From NCBI GenBank assembly GCA_018524725.1, contig JAEUWP010000140.1:148690-212689 (forward strand): DNA of 64,000 nt, written 5' to 3'. Below the pieces are notes generated by a model. The model saw only the letters and a program-made list of their open reading frames with translations, was not told the DNA's origin and made no database searches. The DNA is from Podaxis mareebaensis. Lineage: Eukaryota > Basidiomycota > Agaricomycetes > Agaricales > Agaricaceae. The position numbers and the translations under genes were made by a program. This document shows positions 48,804-59,022 of this stretch, piece after piece (positions within the stretch are counted from its first letter, which is position 1; every line of letters starts with the position of its first letter).

Positions 48804-50139
48804 ATGGAAGATTCCAAGAACGTGAAGGGTCAGGGCTCGAAGAGGAAGACAGAGAAAACGCTTTGTGCTGTCGTACCGATCTTTCTGTTGACATTCGCGG
48901 CGTTTGTTCTTTTGTAAGTCCGCTGTTGGGTTTCGGTTTTCCTTTCTTCCTTGGAAAGTTGGGCTGAAAGGTGCATGCGTGTTGTTTGTTTTGTGATGGT
49001 GATAGGACTGTGACGACATTTTCGTTGCCGTTTGTAGGGTCGTTGTATTTTCTTTGGGCTTCGGAGGCAGGGGGAGTTAGGTTTGGGATTTGGGGGTGGT
49101 GTTTGGATGAAGGGAATGTTTGTTCGGATGTGTGGGGGTGAGTTTTGTTTTTGCAGGTTTTGGTATTGCTGTCGGGTATGCTAATATTGCGGTTATACTT
49201 GACTTTAGGCTGGGATACACTTGGGAACCTCAGATCGAAATCCCAGTGACCAAAGCGCTTGCTTTCTATCCAGTTGGTGTGTTTCTCGTTTCTTGTAACC
49301 ACCTCCATGAGGACTTCGTTGACGTTGCTCCATTATGAAGCTGCGATTGCGGTATTTATGACGTTGATAGCGTTGTTGCCGATCCTTCATGGCAGGAGCC
49401 GGCGAACGTTGTCCGTGTTCGCAGTTTTTGCGTGGTGCTCGTTTGTGTTTGCGGCTCTGGCGTTTGTGTTTATGATCGCGATGTGGAGTACTGCAGAGGA
49501 GAGGTTCAAAAAGGCTGGGTGGAAGGTTCGATGGGGTCCTTTGGTACGTTGCGTTCTCTTTCGTTTATTATTGTAATGAAGTCTGAGACTTTGTTTGTGG
49601 TCTACGTCGTGTTGATGTTGTAGCCGTGGATGTCGTTTGTTGCGACTTTGTTGTTGCTCGTTGTTTCAGTGAATTCGTGGAAGGGCACTTTGTCGCCGAT
49701 ATACCTGACCCCGGATCCCCCGTTCTCTGTGAGGGAGTGGGTGCAGACGAAGGGGGAGGTTCAGCCGCCGGCCGATCTCGAGAAGGCTACGCCCGATACC
49801 ACTCTTTCTACTGTCCCTGATACTCCTGTGGCAGCAGTTACCAGGCGTTTTGCGACTACGAACACTCCTACAATGGGTTCTTTGCAGGGTTGGGACGCTA
49901 AGGGGAAGCGTGAACGCGAGCACGGCACTGCTCAAGATGATATAGCACATCAACGACACTATAACGATCGTCGCACTAGGTATACCGATCCGAAACTACA
50001 TCCCCTGGGTTCAGGAAGGCCACCCACTCCTGATATGGTTCATCCAGTTACTGCTGATATCGCTTCGCCCCCTCGGGCTTTTCGACAGACTTCGCAAAGA
50101 AGGCACCATACACAGTTGACCCCCCTCCTCACGGCGTGA
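48804..50139 (+). CDS. SUR7/PalI-family four-helix membrane protein
   Basis: 342 residues in five exons (48804-48913, 49006-49137, 49209-49276, 49341-49543, 49624-50139). Helix 1 is TLCAVVPIFLLTFAAFVLL. An extracellular loop with GGVRFGIWGWCLDEGNVCSD and GLGYTWEPQI carries the paired Cys and W-G-W-C pattern of the family. Helices 2-4 are AAIAVFMTLIALLPIL, VFAWCSFVFAALAFVFMIAM and WMSFVATLLLLVVSVNS. A cytosolic tail of about 145 residues is rich in Pro, Thr and Arg. Such proteins act in pH sensing (PalI/Rim9) or eisosome domains (Sur7); the long tail favours PalI/Rim9, but this is inference. Confidence 0.78.
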
Positions 50140-50672
50140 TACCCACTACACGACTCTTTGGTTTCAAATATTTTAGCGCATATTATGACGGGAGGCGCGG
50201 ATTTCCGGTATAACGATACTGGTGTACGATAGATTGTATATGCTGTGATTCCTGAAGACGATTTATACCAATACACGACACGAGGTATTGTATTTATGGC
50301 GTAATTGTATTGTTATTTGACTTGGATTGTTTTCCCGACGCAAAGTTCACATGGAGTCATATATTCGTGGTCCCACGAGGAAGTACTTGGCCATTTTGAG
50401 CTCAACAAAATGTAATATGATCGAAAATAGTCCACCCGCGCTCTGATCACGCGTGAAGGAAGGGCGTGCTTCGGAGTACATTTCGCCCCACATGTCTTTT
50501 TCCACTTGGCCTCATTCTTATTCCTGTTTGACCTAAAGGAGCTGCAGATGCACCACCCTCCTTTCGTTTCACAGGCTTCACGGACCTACCGGTCATCTGG
50601 TACCCAGCCTTCCAGGTAAAGACTCGCCGAGCTTTCTGCCTCTTTCTCTAGCTAAAGCTCGTCCTACCCGTG
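50140..50672. other. Intergenic, SUR7/PalI / transporter
   Basis: 530 bases with 3' flank and promoter of the sugar transporter. No coding signal. Confidence 0.6.
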
Positions 50673-52728
50673 ATGTTCCAAAACCATCTGCAAGAGATCT
50701 CGAGTTTCAAGAATGCCTATCTACTATCTGCCTCGGCGTCGCTCGGAAGCGTGTTCTACGGTTGGGACATGTAAGTGTACTGTTCATTGTCTGTTGTGAG
50801 AATATCTGTACTGATGCATGAAAATTTCCTTCGCAGAGGTCTCATTGGAGGCGTTCTCGCGCTCAAGTCGTTTCAGCAGTATTTTGGGTTGGATAAGGAA
50901 AGCGCGGCGGAACGAGCGGACCTGAATGGGAATATCGTCTCGGTTTTGCAGGCTGGGTGCTTGTAGGTCACTATTGATCACATACTTTGCAATATCCACT
51001 GAGACGAAGGGTGTGTTCGTAGTTTTGGCGCGCTGGGAACCGGGTATATTTCCAGTCGATTTGGTCGGAAACCATCCCTGATCGCTTCGGGGGTGATCTA
51101 CCTCGTTGGAAGCTTGATTCAATGCATTGTTGGACTCGGGAGTACACCAGAGGTCGGTTTGCGAGTACTCTACTTTAGTAGGTTCTTGGGGGGAGTTGGG
51201 GTGGGGATGGTCTCTGCGCTCGTGCCTTCGTATGTGTCGGAGTGTACGCCGAGGAGTATCAGGGGACGGTGTACGGGTATGGTGCAGCTGGCGAACAACA
51301 TTGGGATCATGTTGAGTTGTGAGTTTGATTCGTTATTTGTGTGGTTTAAGGTGCTTGATCATTCGCAATTTAGTTTGGGTTAATTACAGTGCGTCGAAGG
51401 ATATGGCTTTTGGGGAGATGCAGTGGAGGGTTCCCTTTATCGTTCAGTGAGCGATTATATGCGTCACTTACGTTATCCTTCGTTAACTAGACTGGATCTG
51501 CAGGATGGTGCCAGGCGTACTATTCGTCGTTGCCATGCTTTTTCAGCCTGAATCCCCAAGATGGCTCGTCGAACATGAACAATATGAGAAGGCTGCAGCG
51601 GTACTTGCGCGCACGAGTGGCAAGGATGTGAACGACCCAACGGTTATGATGACACTGGAAGAAATCAAGCGAGAGTTTGTTGGCAAGGAGAAGTTGTCAA
51701 TCTTGCAGCAGGTCCGTCGGATGGGAGAATCGCGGGCTATCGCCTTGAGGTGCTTCATACCATCACTGGTGATGTTTTTCCAACAGGCAAGTCATTATAT
51801 GCGTTCCTTCACCTATGGCATGCCTAACTACTCTGTATAGTGGACTGGCACAAACGCCATCAACTATTTCAGTCCACAAATATTCGCAGGACTTGGAATT
51901 CAAGGGACCACGGCCGAACTTCTGGCTACCGGTGTCTATGGTGTCGTCAAGGTACGTTCGACGTTAATCTCTCACTCTGGGCTAGGACCTGAGTGTCATC
52001 CTCAGGCCATTTCGGTAGCAATTGTCCTTGCTATTGCTGTCGAAGGGTTCGGTCGTAAGCGGTGTCTGATCGTTGGTGGTCTTGGTCAAGGCGCCATGAT
52101 GCTCTGGCTAGGAGGATACAGCGGGATTAATACTAGTGGAAAGACAGTCCCCGCAAGTTATGTCTCGATTGTTGCAGTTTACTTGTATGCGGTGTTTTAC
52201 TGCATTGGCTGGGGTCCGTTACCGTGAGTAACCTCAACATTACTTTGCATGAACCATTCCGGATCATCTCGCTTTTCTAGATGGGTTGTCGCTGGAGAGG
52301 TTGCACCTAATCATGTCCGACCAGCCACCCTTTCCATCGCGATCGGCGTGAACTGGTTGTTCTCTTTCACCATCTCCAAACTGACGCCGATTATGCTCAA
52401 CACCATCAAGTATGGCACGTTTCTACTCTTCGGATTCTGCTGCTTGTTTATGGCGTTATGGACGTACATCTGTCTCCCTGAAACGAGTGGTTATGCATTG
52501 GAGGATATCAAGTATTTGTTTGAGCGGGATGTGATAATCCGGTCGTTGCAGGATGCCCCTGGCGGAAAGCTGTTCCTTGGAGGTAAACAAGCGCCTTCTG
52601 TTGAGTCGTTGAGGAAGGAGCACGAGGGCTTGCCTGAGGGTGAGGGGAAGGCAGTTACACCAGGAGGATCGGACTTAGTTAAAGTTTCTTCGAAGGACTC
52701 TTCGACTAATAAGTCTCCCTCTGTATGA
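50673..52728 (+). CDS. MFS sugar transporter
   Basis: Major facilitator sugar porter, 550 residues, 12 predicted helices, plasma membrane. Eight exons: 50673-50770, 50837-50962, 51023-51318, 51374-51446, 51504-51786, 51841-51951, 52006-52223, 52281-52728; all phases close. Signatures: GSVFYGWDIGLIGGVLA, SSRFGRKPSLIASG, the long SYVSECTPRSIRGRCTGMVQ, PESPRWLVEHEQYEKA, FFQQWTGTNAINYFSPQIF, VEGFGRKRCLIVGG, GWGPLPWVVAGEVAPNHVR and PETSGYALEDIKYLFE. It resembles the fungal quinate/hexose permease group. The fifth intron (51787-51840) is GC-AG with donor gcaagt; a GT donor three bases away would break the QQ-WTGTN junction. Last gene before the repeat block. Confidence 0.95.
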
Positions 52729-53720
52729 CATTATGTGTCACGGTGTACTAATGGATTGGGCTGATGAGTCAATAAGGACCCTGTCTTATTGAATAAATAT
52801 GTAATAATTATCTCGAATGTGAACTGGATAAGCTAGCTTTGCTATCAAAAGGTTATTGTGAAGAGCCATTTGATATACCATATGGAATATTGTGAGGCAA
52901 ATCTGGAGATACTAGATGTAATTTTGTAAAATGATTGTTCCCCACCCAAGGCCAATCAGGGCCTCAGGAATATTCAAAGCCAGGAGGTGCATGGAATCAA
53001 GGGGAAACAAGCCAGGTAAACTAAAAGCTGTAATGATATCACTAAAGACACTCTGCTTTGTGATACCAGTATCACATCATTTTGTCTTATAGTCAGCCAC
53101 TGTCCAGTGTCAAGAACCTCCCAGAGGTTGTGGTCATAATGAGCTTGAGAAAACTTTGAGTCCCAGTCCAAGAGTCATATGTCCAATAAATTGCAGTTCT
53201 TGATGTCATATTTGTCAGGCTTCTTGAGAACTAGATAGTATGTTGTTCTATCAGCCATTCACTGAGCTGGCATATTACAGAATTTCCAACAGTCCTTTAC
53301 ACCTGTATGACCAAGAAAACCACTAATTATTGCCATAGCAGGTGTGTCTGCTGTTCCAACCACAATGATAGACCAACAAGTGACAGTATCATTCAGATTG
53401 CTATCTCAAACTTGAAGTCCTTCATGTTTTAAGGCTTATGATACCCTTGACAAGGATGATGATGCCAAGACTCTTCCCTTCTTTACTAATATTGTCAACT
53501 ACACTCCTCACTATACCTCCAATCATCCTAATAGTCTCTTATTTCCTACCTGAATCACTTAAATTGCTCTTACCATCACTAAAAAAGACAGCATTCAAGG
53601 ATATGTGTACTAAGGGCTTCATTTAGAAGGTGTTATGGACTCTCCCCAACCATCCTGCACCAACATTATCTATCATGCACTCATCCATGAACTCAGTCTT
53701 CCCAACACCTCTTGAGGCTG

Positions 53721-54030
53721 ACCTTCCTTTTCCAGTAACCACCACCATTATCTCAGTGGCCAGGTTATTTGTACTTCAGAAAAGGAATACAAACCATTCT
53801 AGATACTATGTTGAGCTCCAAGGACTCTTCTGGAGTCATTGGAGGTGCTCTGAGAACCATAAAGTCAAAACTCTCCTGCTGCTGCTCAAGTGCTAGTTTA
53901 GCACCTTCTTCTACACTCCCTCATGAAGCTTCTGAGAGCCCATTCTCTGGTATGAAGAACAGAGATAACTTTATATGTACTTGCAATCCCCCTTCCCCTA
54001 CCCTGTCTATTGGAAGTAAACATTCCATGT
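53721..54030 (+). repeat. Unknown repeat, copy A
   Basis: This segment is matched by 55804-56116 in the same orientation, roughly three quarters identical by eye with small indels. Shared landmarks include gccaggttatttgta, ggaatacaaac, caagtgctagttta and agcttctgagagcccatt. The repeat covers the start of the 284-codon frame. Confidence 0.8.
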
Positions 54031-54623
54031 CTACTGATAATTTCTTGTCCACTCAGACAAGAAAATCCCTCAAAGTCACTGATGATGATGACACTGCCTC
54101 TTCAGTTCACAGTGCAAAGGAAGAGGAACAAGCATCTGAAGACCTCAGTACCCCAAGGTCCATCCATCCTTTCCTTGCCCCTGTTAGAGAGGAAATTGAC
54201 CTCTCTCCTGAAATAGTACCTTCCTCTCACAGGGTGCTAACTCAATCTCAAACCATTGCCATGTCCTATGGTTTTGTTCCATGCACTCCTGGGACAGCCT
54301 GGGGTGAATCCCAACCATCTGACTCCCTCCCTACTCTCCCTACTTTCACCCCTACATCTGCTCAGCCAATTGCACAGCAGAACCCTGAAGTGCAGCAGAC
54401 CTGTGGAATGAATTGGTCAGCAATCTGTGACACAATATGTGATGCCCTTTGTGACATTGATGTCACTAACACCAATGACCAAATGGAACTCAACTTTTTA
54501 ATGTCTCTCCTTGGCTTCTCTGGAAGTTTCCTTATCAACTGGGCAAACAATGGTGAGTTATCAATGTTTGAGGGTACTGACCACATCATTAACATCCTCC
54601 AATCCATTGTGCATTCCAAATAA
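53769..54623 (+). CDS. Open frame of 284 codons in CpG-free repeat, unknown
   Basis: A 284-codon frame starting MYFRKGIQTILDTMLSSKDS within CpG-free DNA. It contains a Cys cluster (KSKLSCCCSSASLAPSS), an acidic DDDDTASSVHSAKEEEQ region, a Ser/Pro/Thr-rich middle and a more ordered end with MNWSAICDTICDALCDIDV and LNFLMSLLGFSGSFLINWAN. I recognise no domain. Copy B of the repeat encodes the same first part with stops and frame breaks, so this is probably a transposon-borne gene whose family I cannot name. The start is uncertain because frame and homology may extend upstream. Confidence 0.4.
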   Translation: MYFRKGIQTILDTMLSSKDSSGVIGGALRTIKSKLSCCCSSASLAPSSTLPHEASESPFSGMKNRDNFICTCNPPSPTLSIGSKHSMSTDNFLSTQTRKSLKVTDDDDTASSVHSAKEEEQASEDLSTPRSIHPFLAPVREEIDLSPEIVPSSHRVLTQSQTIAMSYGFVPCTPGTAWGESQPSDSLPTLPTFTPTSAQPIAQQNPEVQQTCGMNWSAICDTICDALCDIDVTNTNDQMELNFLMSLLGFSGSFLINWANNGELSMFEGTDHIINILQSIVHSK

Positions 54624-54795
54624 TTGCACAACAAAAGTGTTCCATATCAAGATCATAGACTCCATCTCTATGATTTTATTTCTCTTCAATTCTCCCCTTT
54701 CCATACCCTCTCTCCCACTCCTGCCCCTATGTCCACAGGCCATCATCAAGGATGCTGGGCTGAAAAGGCACCAGTAATATCCTCCCCTTCCTCTC

Positions 54796-54823
54796 TTTTT
54801 TATTTTTATTTTTATTTTTATTT
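54796..54823 (+). repeat. (ATTTTT)n tract, likely LINE poly(A) tail
   Basis: About four TTTTTA units. Read on the minus strand it is an A-rich tail directly downstream of the retroelement relic, as expected for the 3' end of a non-LTR retrotransposon. Confidence 0.6.
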
Positions 54824-55700
54824 AAAAATCAATGTTTATTGCAATAGAACTGGCTATTACAAATGGGTGCATGATAGCAGTCCCAATACTGAAGCTAGAG
54901 AGAAGAAAAGAAAAGAAAGGAGATACAGAAGAGTATGAGGAATAGTAGGGTTGTGCTGCAAGATAGTATAGGGAAGAAGGAAAATTCAAACTGAGTGGAA
55001 GTTTTGTTAGGGAAATTAAAGAGGGGTAGGAGCAGGGGAGCTAACTATGGGGCAATAGAAGAAGTTGAAGAGGTGGGAAGTAGGGGAGCTAGTTACAAGG
55101 CAATGAAGCCCTTTAGTGGACATCCAGAACTCTATTTAGATGAATATGCTCTCTCCTAGTGAGACAGCAGGTGGTGAACTCTTCCTGGGTGATTAGTCCC
55201 TGGATTTGGTCAGTGAATGAAAACACTGCTGGGTTGCAGTCTAAGAAGTTGATGATCCAGTATGGTCTCTAACTGGATAATGAAAGCAGGGGCAATCAGT
55301 CAGGATGTATTCCCAAGTTTCAAGTGCTTTGCTGCATGGGCAAGAGGTAATGTAGTGCCTAGGGAAGAAGCACTATTAAAAAGCACCAATGGGTATATGA
55401 TTGGTGACACATCAGGTGAAGCATGCACAGATTTGGATTCTTGCCAAGTGCTGAGTTGAGCCAAGTTCCACCTTTAGTGTATTTGGGTTCAAGAGGTTGT
55501 TGGGCAGGGTTTTGTAATTGGAGCCATTGGTGGCCTTGATATGAGGGTTTGTTCATAAGTGCTTTCCAATAGGAGAGGCATTTGGAGGTATAGTGGTTAT
55601 GGACAAACCTGAGGGATGTACAGAGAGGATGGCATTTATTGTTGTGAAGCCACAATGATTTGGTGAGATTGTGTGCTTAGTGGTATACTGACTATTTTGC
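54824..55700 (-). pseudogene. 5'-truncated non-LTR retrotransposon (RNase H / zinc finger end)
   Basis: On the minus strand near 55265-55440 the frame TNHIPIGAF, then CFFPRHYITSCPCSKALETW, then EYILTDCPAF follows the end of LINE polyproteins, where the RNase H domain is followed by a Cys-Pro-Cys...Glu-x-x-x-x-Ile-Leu...Cys-Pro knuckle. Stops interrupt the frame and there is no reverse transcriptase, so it is a 5'-truncated, dead copy. An A-rich tail at its 3' end (54796-54823 on the plus strand) supports this. The 5' limit near 55700-55800 is approximate; copy B of the unknown repeat begins at 55804. Confidence 0.6.
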
Positions 55701-55803
55701 TGAAGAGGGGATAGACCAGAAATGGATGTGGTTGAGAGGAGAGAGAGAGAGCCAGTCTCAGAGGAGAGGAGTGACAGTGATAGAATCCATATAAGTACTA
55801 TGT

Positions 55804-56116
55804 ACCTTCCTTTCTCAGTAATGACCACCTATGTCTCAGTAGCCAGGTTATTTGTAGTATAAGGAATACACAAACTTGTTCTAATTTACTATGAAAGACT
55901 CCAAGGAATCTAGCAGCTTCTTTAGAGGTGTCAAGAAGACTACCACCAACATCAATCCAGTATTGTTCATCATTGCCATTCAAGTGCTAGTTTAGTGCCT
56001 ACTTCTACCCTCCCTTGTGAAGCATCTGAGAGTCCCTTCACTGACATTGAGGACTGAAACAACTTCATTTGCAAGCCCCCATCACCCACCCCTTCTATTG
56101 GTACTAAACATACCAT
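55804..56116 (+). repeat. Unknown repeat, copy B (interrupted)
   Basis: Direct repeat of 53721-54030 with several stops. The match to copy A ends at ...ccatgt, exactly where the retroelement begins, so the chromovirus is inserted into this copy. Confidence 0.8.
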
Positions 56117-56117
56117 G

Positions 56118-57222
56118 TGTTATGAACTTAGTAAATGTTTGCTATACATTTACTAATTATGTTTTCAATCTATTTGTTCATTGTTTTATCTGAAAGCTTT
56201 AGTCTTTAGTTTGTTTGTTACTTCTATATCTTTCTGACATCGACTATGCTTATGTAATATCAAAAGTCATACAACTTTTATGGATTGATAAGCTTTCATA
56301 CTATTATTAGAAAAGAAGACTTCTTTGATAAAGAACTTTTTGTATTGAACTATTATTAGTAGAATCATGCTTCCTTTGTTCCAAGTCAATCTCCAAGTTG
56401 AGCCTCGGTACCTTAAGAACTTCCAGAAAGTTCTAATGTAGATATATATTTAGATACACTGTAAAGTATATAAGTTGTTGACACTAACAAGTAGAAAGCA
56501 TCGTTTCTACTTGGTTAGGTGGAGACTCAAATATAAGTCTTTATCAACAATTAGTGATATGATCTAAGTTGTCTCTATAATCCCTATCGCTCTCTAAGTT
56601 GCTATAAGTCTTTATATTGAGGAAGTAGACGTATTGTGTGACTATAAGTAATAGTTATCTTGATGTGTTGACTCTGTCAGTGCTTAAAGGTAATCTATCC
56701 ATTAGTACATGAGAAGTCTCCTTTGATACGATCTGCGGATACGTATCGGGCCTCTTTACAGACTGAAGTGGCCTCACTATAACATTAAGTAGAAACGATC
56801 CTTCTCTGTAGCATGGAGTTGTTACCTTGTCTCAGCTGCTCAGCATTGATCACTGAAAGAAGCCCTACTTGAGCAGCTAGTGCTTTAATTTTGGGTCCTA
56901 GTTTCTGAAATTAGCATTAGAAAGAGAGTAGGTGCGCATTGCCAACTAGTGCAGATTAGTTGAGGATTGTAATCCTGCAATCTAGAGGAAATTCCTTAAT
57001 GGAGCTTTGACTCTGGAGGATATTTCAACGAGTGAAGGGAATCACACTCATGATAAAGAAGTGATTACACTTAGATAGAGCTATAATCTATCAGGATATA
57101 AATTTCCATTGAAAAGTACTGCTGAGAAGAGACATTGCTGTGGATGCTCAGTTATTGAAAGGGAAGGAAATTTATTAAGAAGTGAAAAGTTATAAAGTTG
57201 CCAAACTGGATAATTCAAAATT
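56118..57222 (+). repeat. 5' LTR and leader of the chromovirus
   Basis: Non-coding 1.1 kb, AT-rich. A perfect 11-bp inverted repeat (TTAGTAAATGT / ACATTTACTAA, 56128-56156, 7-nt loop) lies near the left end. The inner LTR border and primer-binding site could not be fixed without the 3' LTR; no clear tRNA-Met complementary site was seen. Confidence 0.6.
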
Positions 57223-59022
57223 GTGAAAACAATCAGTTTCAATAGTCCGACAAGAGGAAGAGTCCTTAAAGACCCAACAACAAAAGAGTGGTATTACAAA
57301 GACTCAAGGAACAGACCCCACTACTTTGAAGCTTCAATCCAAAGAAAGCTCAACGAAGAATACTCAGCAGAGTTTGGATTACTCGAACAAGCAGGAACCC
57401 AACCCAAAACCTTCCTCCTCAAAGACTTTTCAAAAGAGGATCAGCAACAAATTGAATCAATACAAGAAGAACTTGATAGAAGAGCTTTGGCAGGAGAGAG
57501 GACGACCCAGCAACCTACCACAAATCAATTCGCAGGACTCACAGCATCACTTAATGCACTGTAACAGGTCTCAAGACAACCAAGTGTCGAAGAAGTCACT
57601 GAGGATCTTGCCAGATTCAATCTCTCCACTCAAACGAAAGGAAAACAATCCCAATCTTCATCATCTATTCACCAGTCAAGACCTTCTTACAGTTCAGCAA
57701 TGACTGCTCAATCAGTATCAGGAACTCAATATCAGTTCTCTTCCTTGGCCAGAACAGCAGTACCACAAACAACAACTTATCAGTCAATTAGCAGATCTTG
57801 GGGAACAGATCTGGGAACTCAAATGAGAGGAAGAGCAAATTCAGGTAGTTCAGGGAGTTACAGAAGAAGCCCTTCACCTCCACAACCTTCAGGAACCACC
57901 ATGTCTATGAACCAGAACACCAACTTTGAGTACCCAAAGCCTATGAGGTTCTATGGAAACCTTGCACAGTACAGAAGTTGGAAATCCCTCATTGAACTAT
58001 ACTTCAAATCCTATGGCATCACCGACCATGCCACAAAAGTCAACTACGCCCTTGCTTTACTTGATGGAGCAGCATCAGCATGGCAACAGAATTATCTTTC
58101 AATGCATGTGAGAGATGCAACTCAACGAACATGGGACGAGTTCACAAATGACCTCAACCAGTCTTTTGCCCCAGTACAACAGACATTCGAGGCTGAACAG
58201 GCATTACAAAACCTCCAGCAGCATGGCAGATATATCAAGGAATATATCTCAGAGTTCTCAGTCTTGGCTTCCCAGGCAGGACTCACAGACAGTGTGGCCC
58301 TTTGGGCATACTTCATGAATGGACTTGACCCCACTGTCAGACACAAAGCACTTAGAAGTTCCACAAACACAATTACAGAGTGGAAGAATGCAGCCAGAAA
58401 TGCCCATAGAATTGTTCAGGAACAACACAAATATAGAGCAGCAATCAATGGAAGAATTTCTTACATGAAGAAAGGAAAAAGGAAAACAAAGGGCTACAGA
58501 ATCCAACCCCGTTATCAAAATATCACCTCCCAACCAGTCTTACCTCAATACAGAAGAAGCAAGTGGGATATGGACATCAATCATCTTGCCAACTACTTCA
58601 ATGAGCTTGGATTCTCTGATGGAGAATATGAGCAGGATTCTAATAAAGAAGAAGAAGAAAATGAATCAGAAGACATACAAGATATACAACCTTCCGAACC
58701 AGGAGTTCATAACAGTGAAAGAACACCAAGCGACGCCATATCACACCTCATTAACAATGTACTTACTGACAAGCAGCAAACAGCAATCAAGAATGGAGAA
58801 TGTTTCTTTTGTAAGAAGAAGGGACATTTCTACAGACAATGCCCATCTAGAAGAAGTTACACCACAAAGAACAAGCAAAATAATTTTGTATCCAAAGGGA
58901 AAACAAAGAGAACCATCAGTCGAAAGAAAAGACAAGTCGATCCAAACACTATGGTCTATGCCATCAAAGATGGAATAGATGACAAACAAGTAGAAGAATT
59001 TTCTCAAGACGAAAATTTTTGA
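57223..59022 (+). pseudogene. gag of the chromovirus
   Basis: One frame of about 600 codons, broken by a TAA at 57562-57564 (CTG TAA CAG, likely from CAA). It begins with GTG rather than ATG after an upstream TAA, so the original start codon may be lost. The second half shows the retrotransposon gag helix region (MRFYGNLAQYRSWKSLIEL, DEFTNDLNQSFAPVQQ, LWAYFMNGLDPTVRHKALRS). A CX2CX4HX4C zinc knuckle CFFCKKKGHFYRQC follows, then a basic tail. It ends TGA at 59020-59022, with pol in the -1 frame. Confidence 0.88.
59013..59019 (+). promoter_or_regulatory. Candidate -1 frameshift site gag/pol
   Basis: The last gag codons read A AAT TTT followed directly by the TGA stop. AAATTTT fits the X XXY YYZ heptamer of -1 programmed frameshifting. 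A -1 slip here enters the protease frame (TTG AGT AGT ...) without meeting a stop. No downstream pseudoknot was tested. Confidence 0.6.

Larger units (their letters stand above)
52816..56240. other. CpG-free repeat block
   Basis: From 52816 to 56240 I found no CG dinucleotide at all, although single C and G are common (G+C is not extremely low) and the neighbouring genes are CpG-rich. The last CpG before it is at 52814-52815 and the next at 56241-56242. The block holds unknown repeats, a LINE relic and no host gene. Complete loss of CpG over 3.4 kb indicates long-term cytosine methylation and deamination of silenced repeats (inference). Confidence 0.9.
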
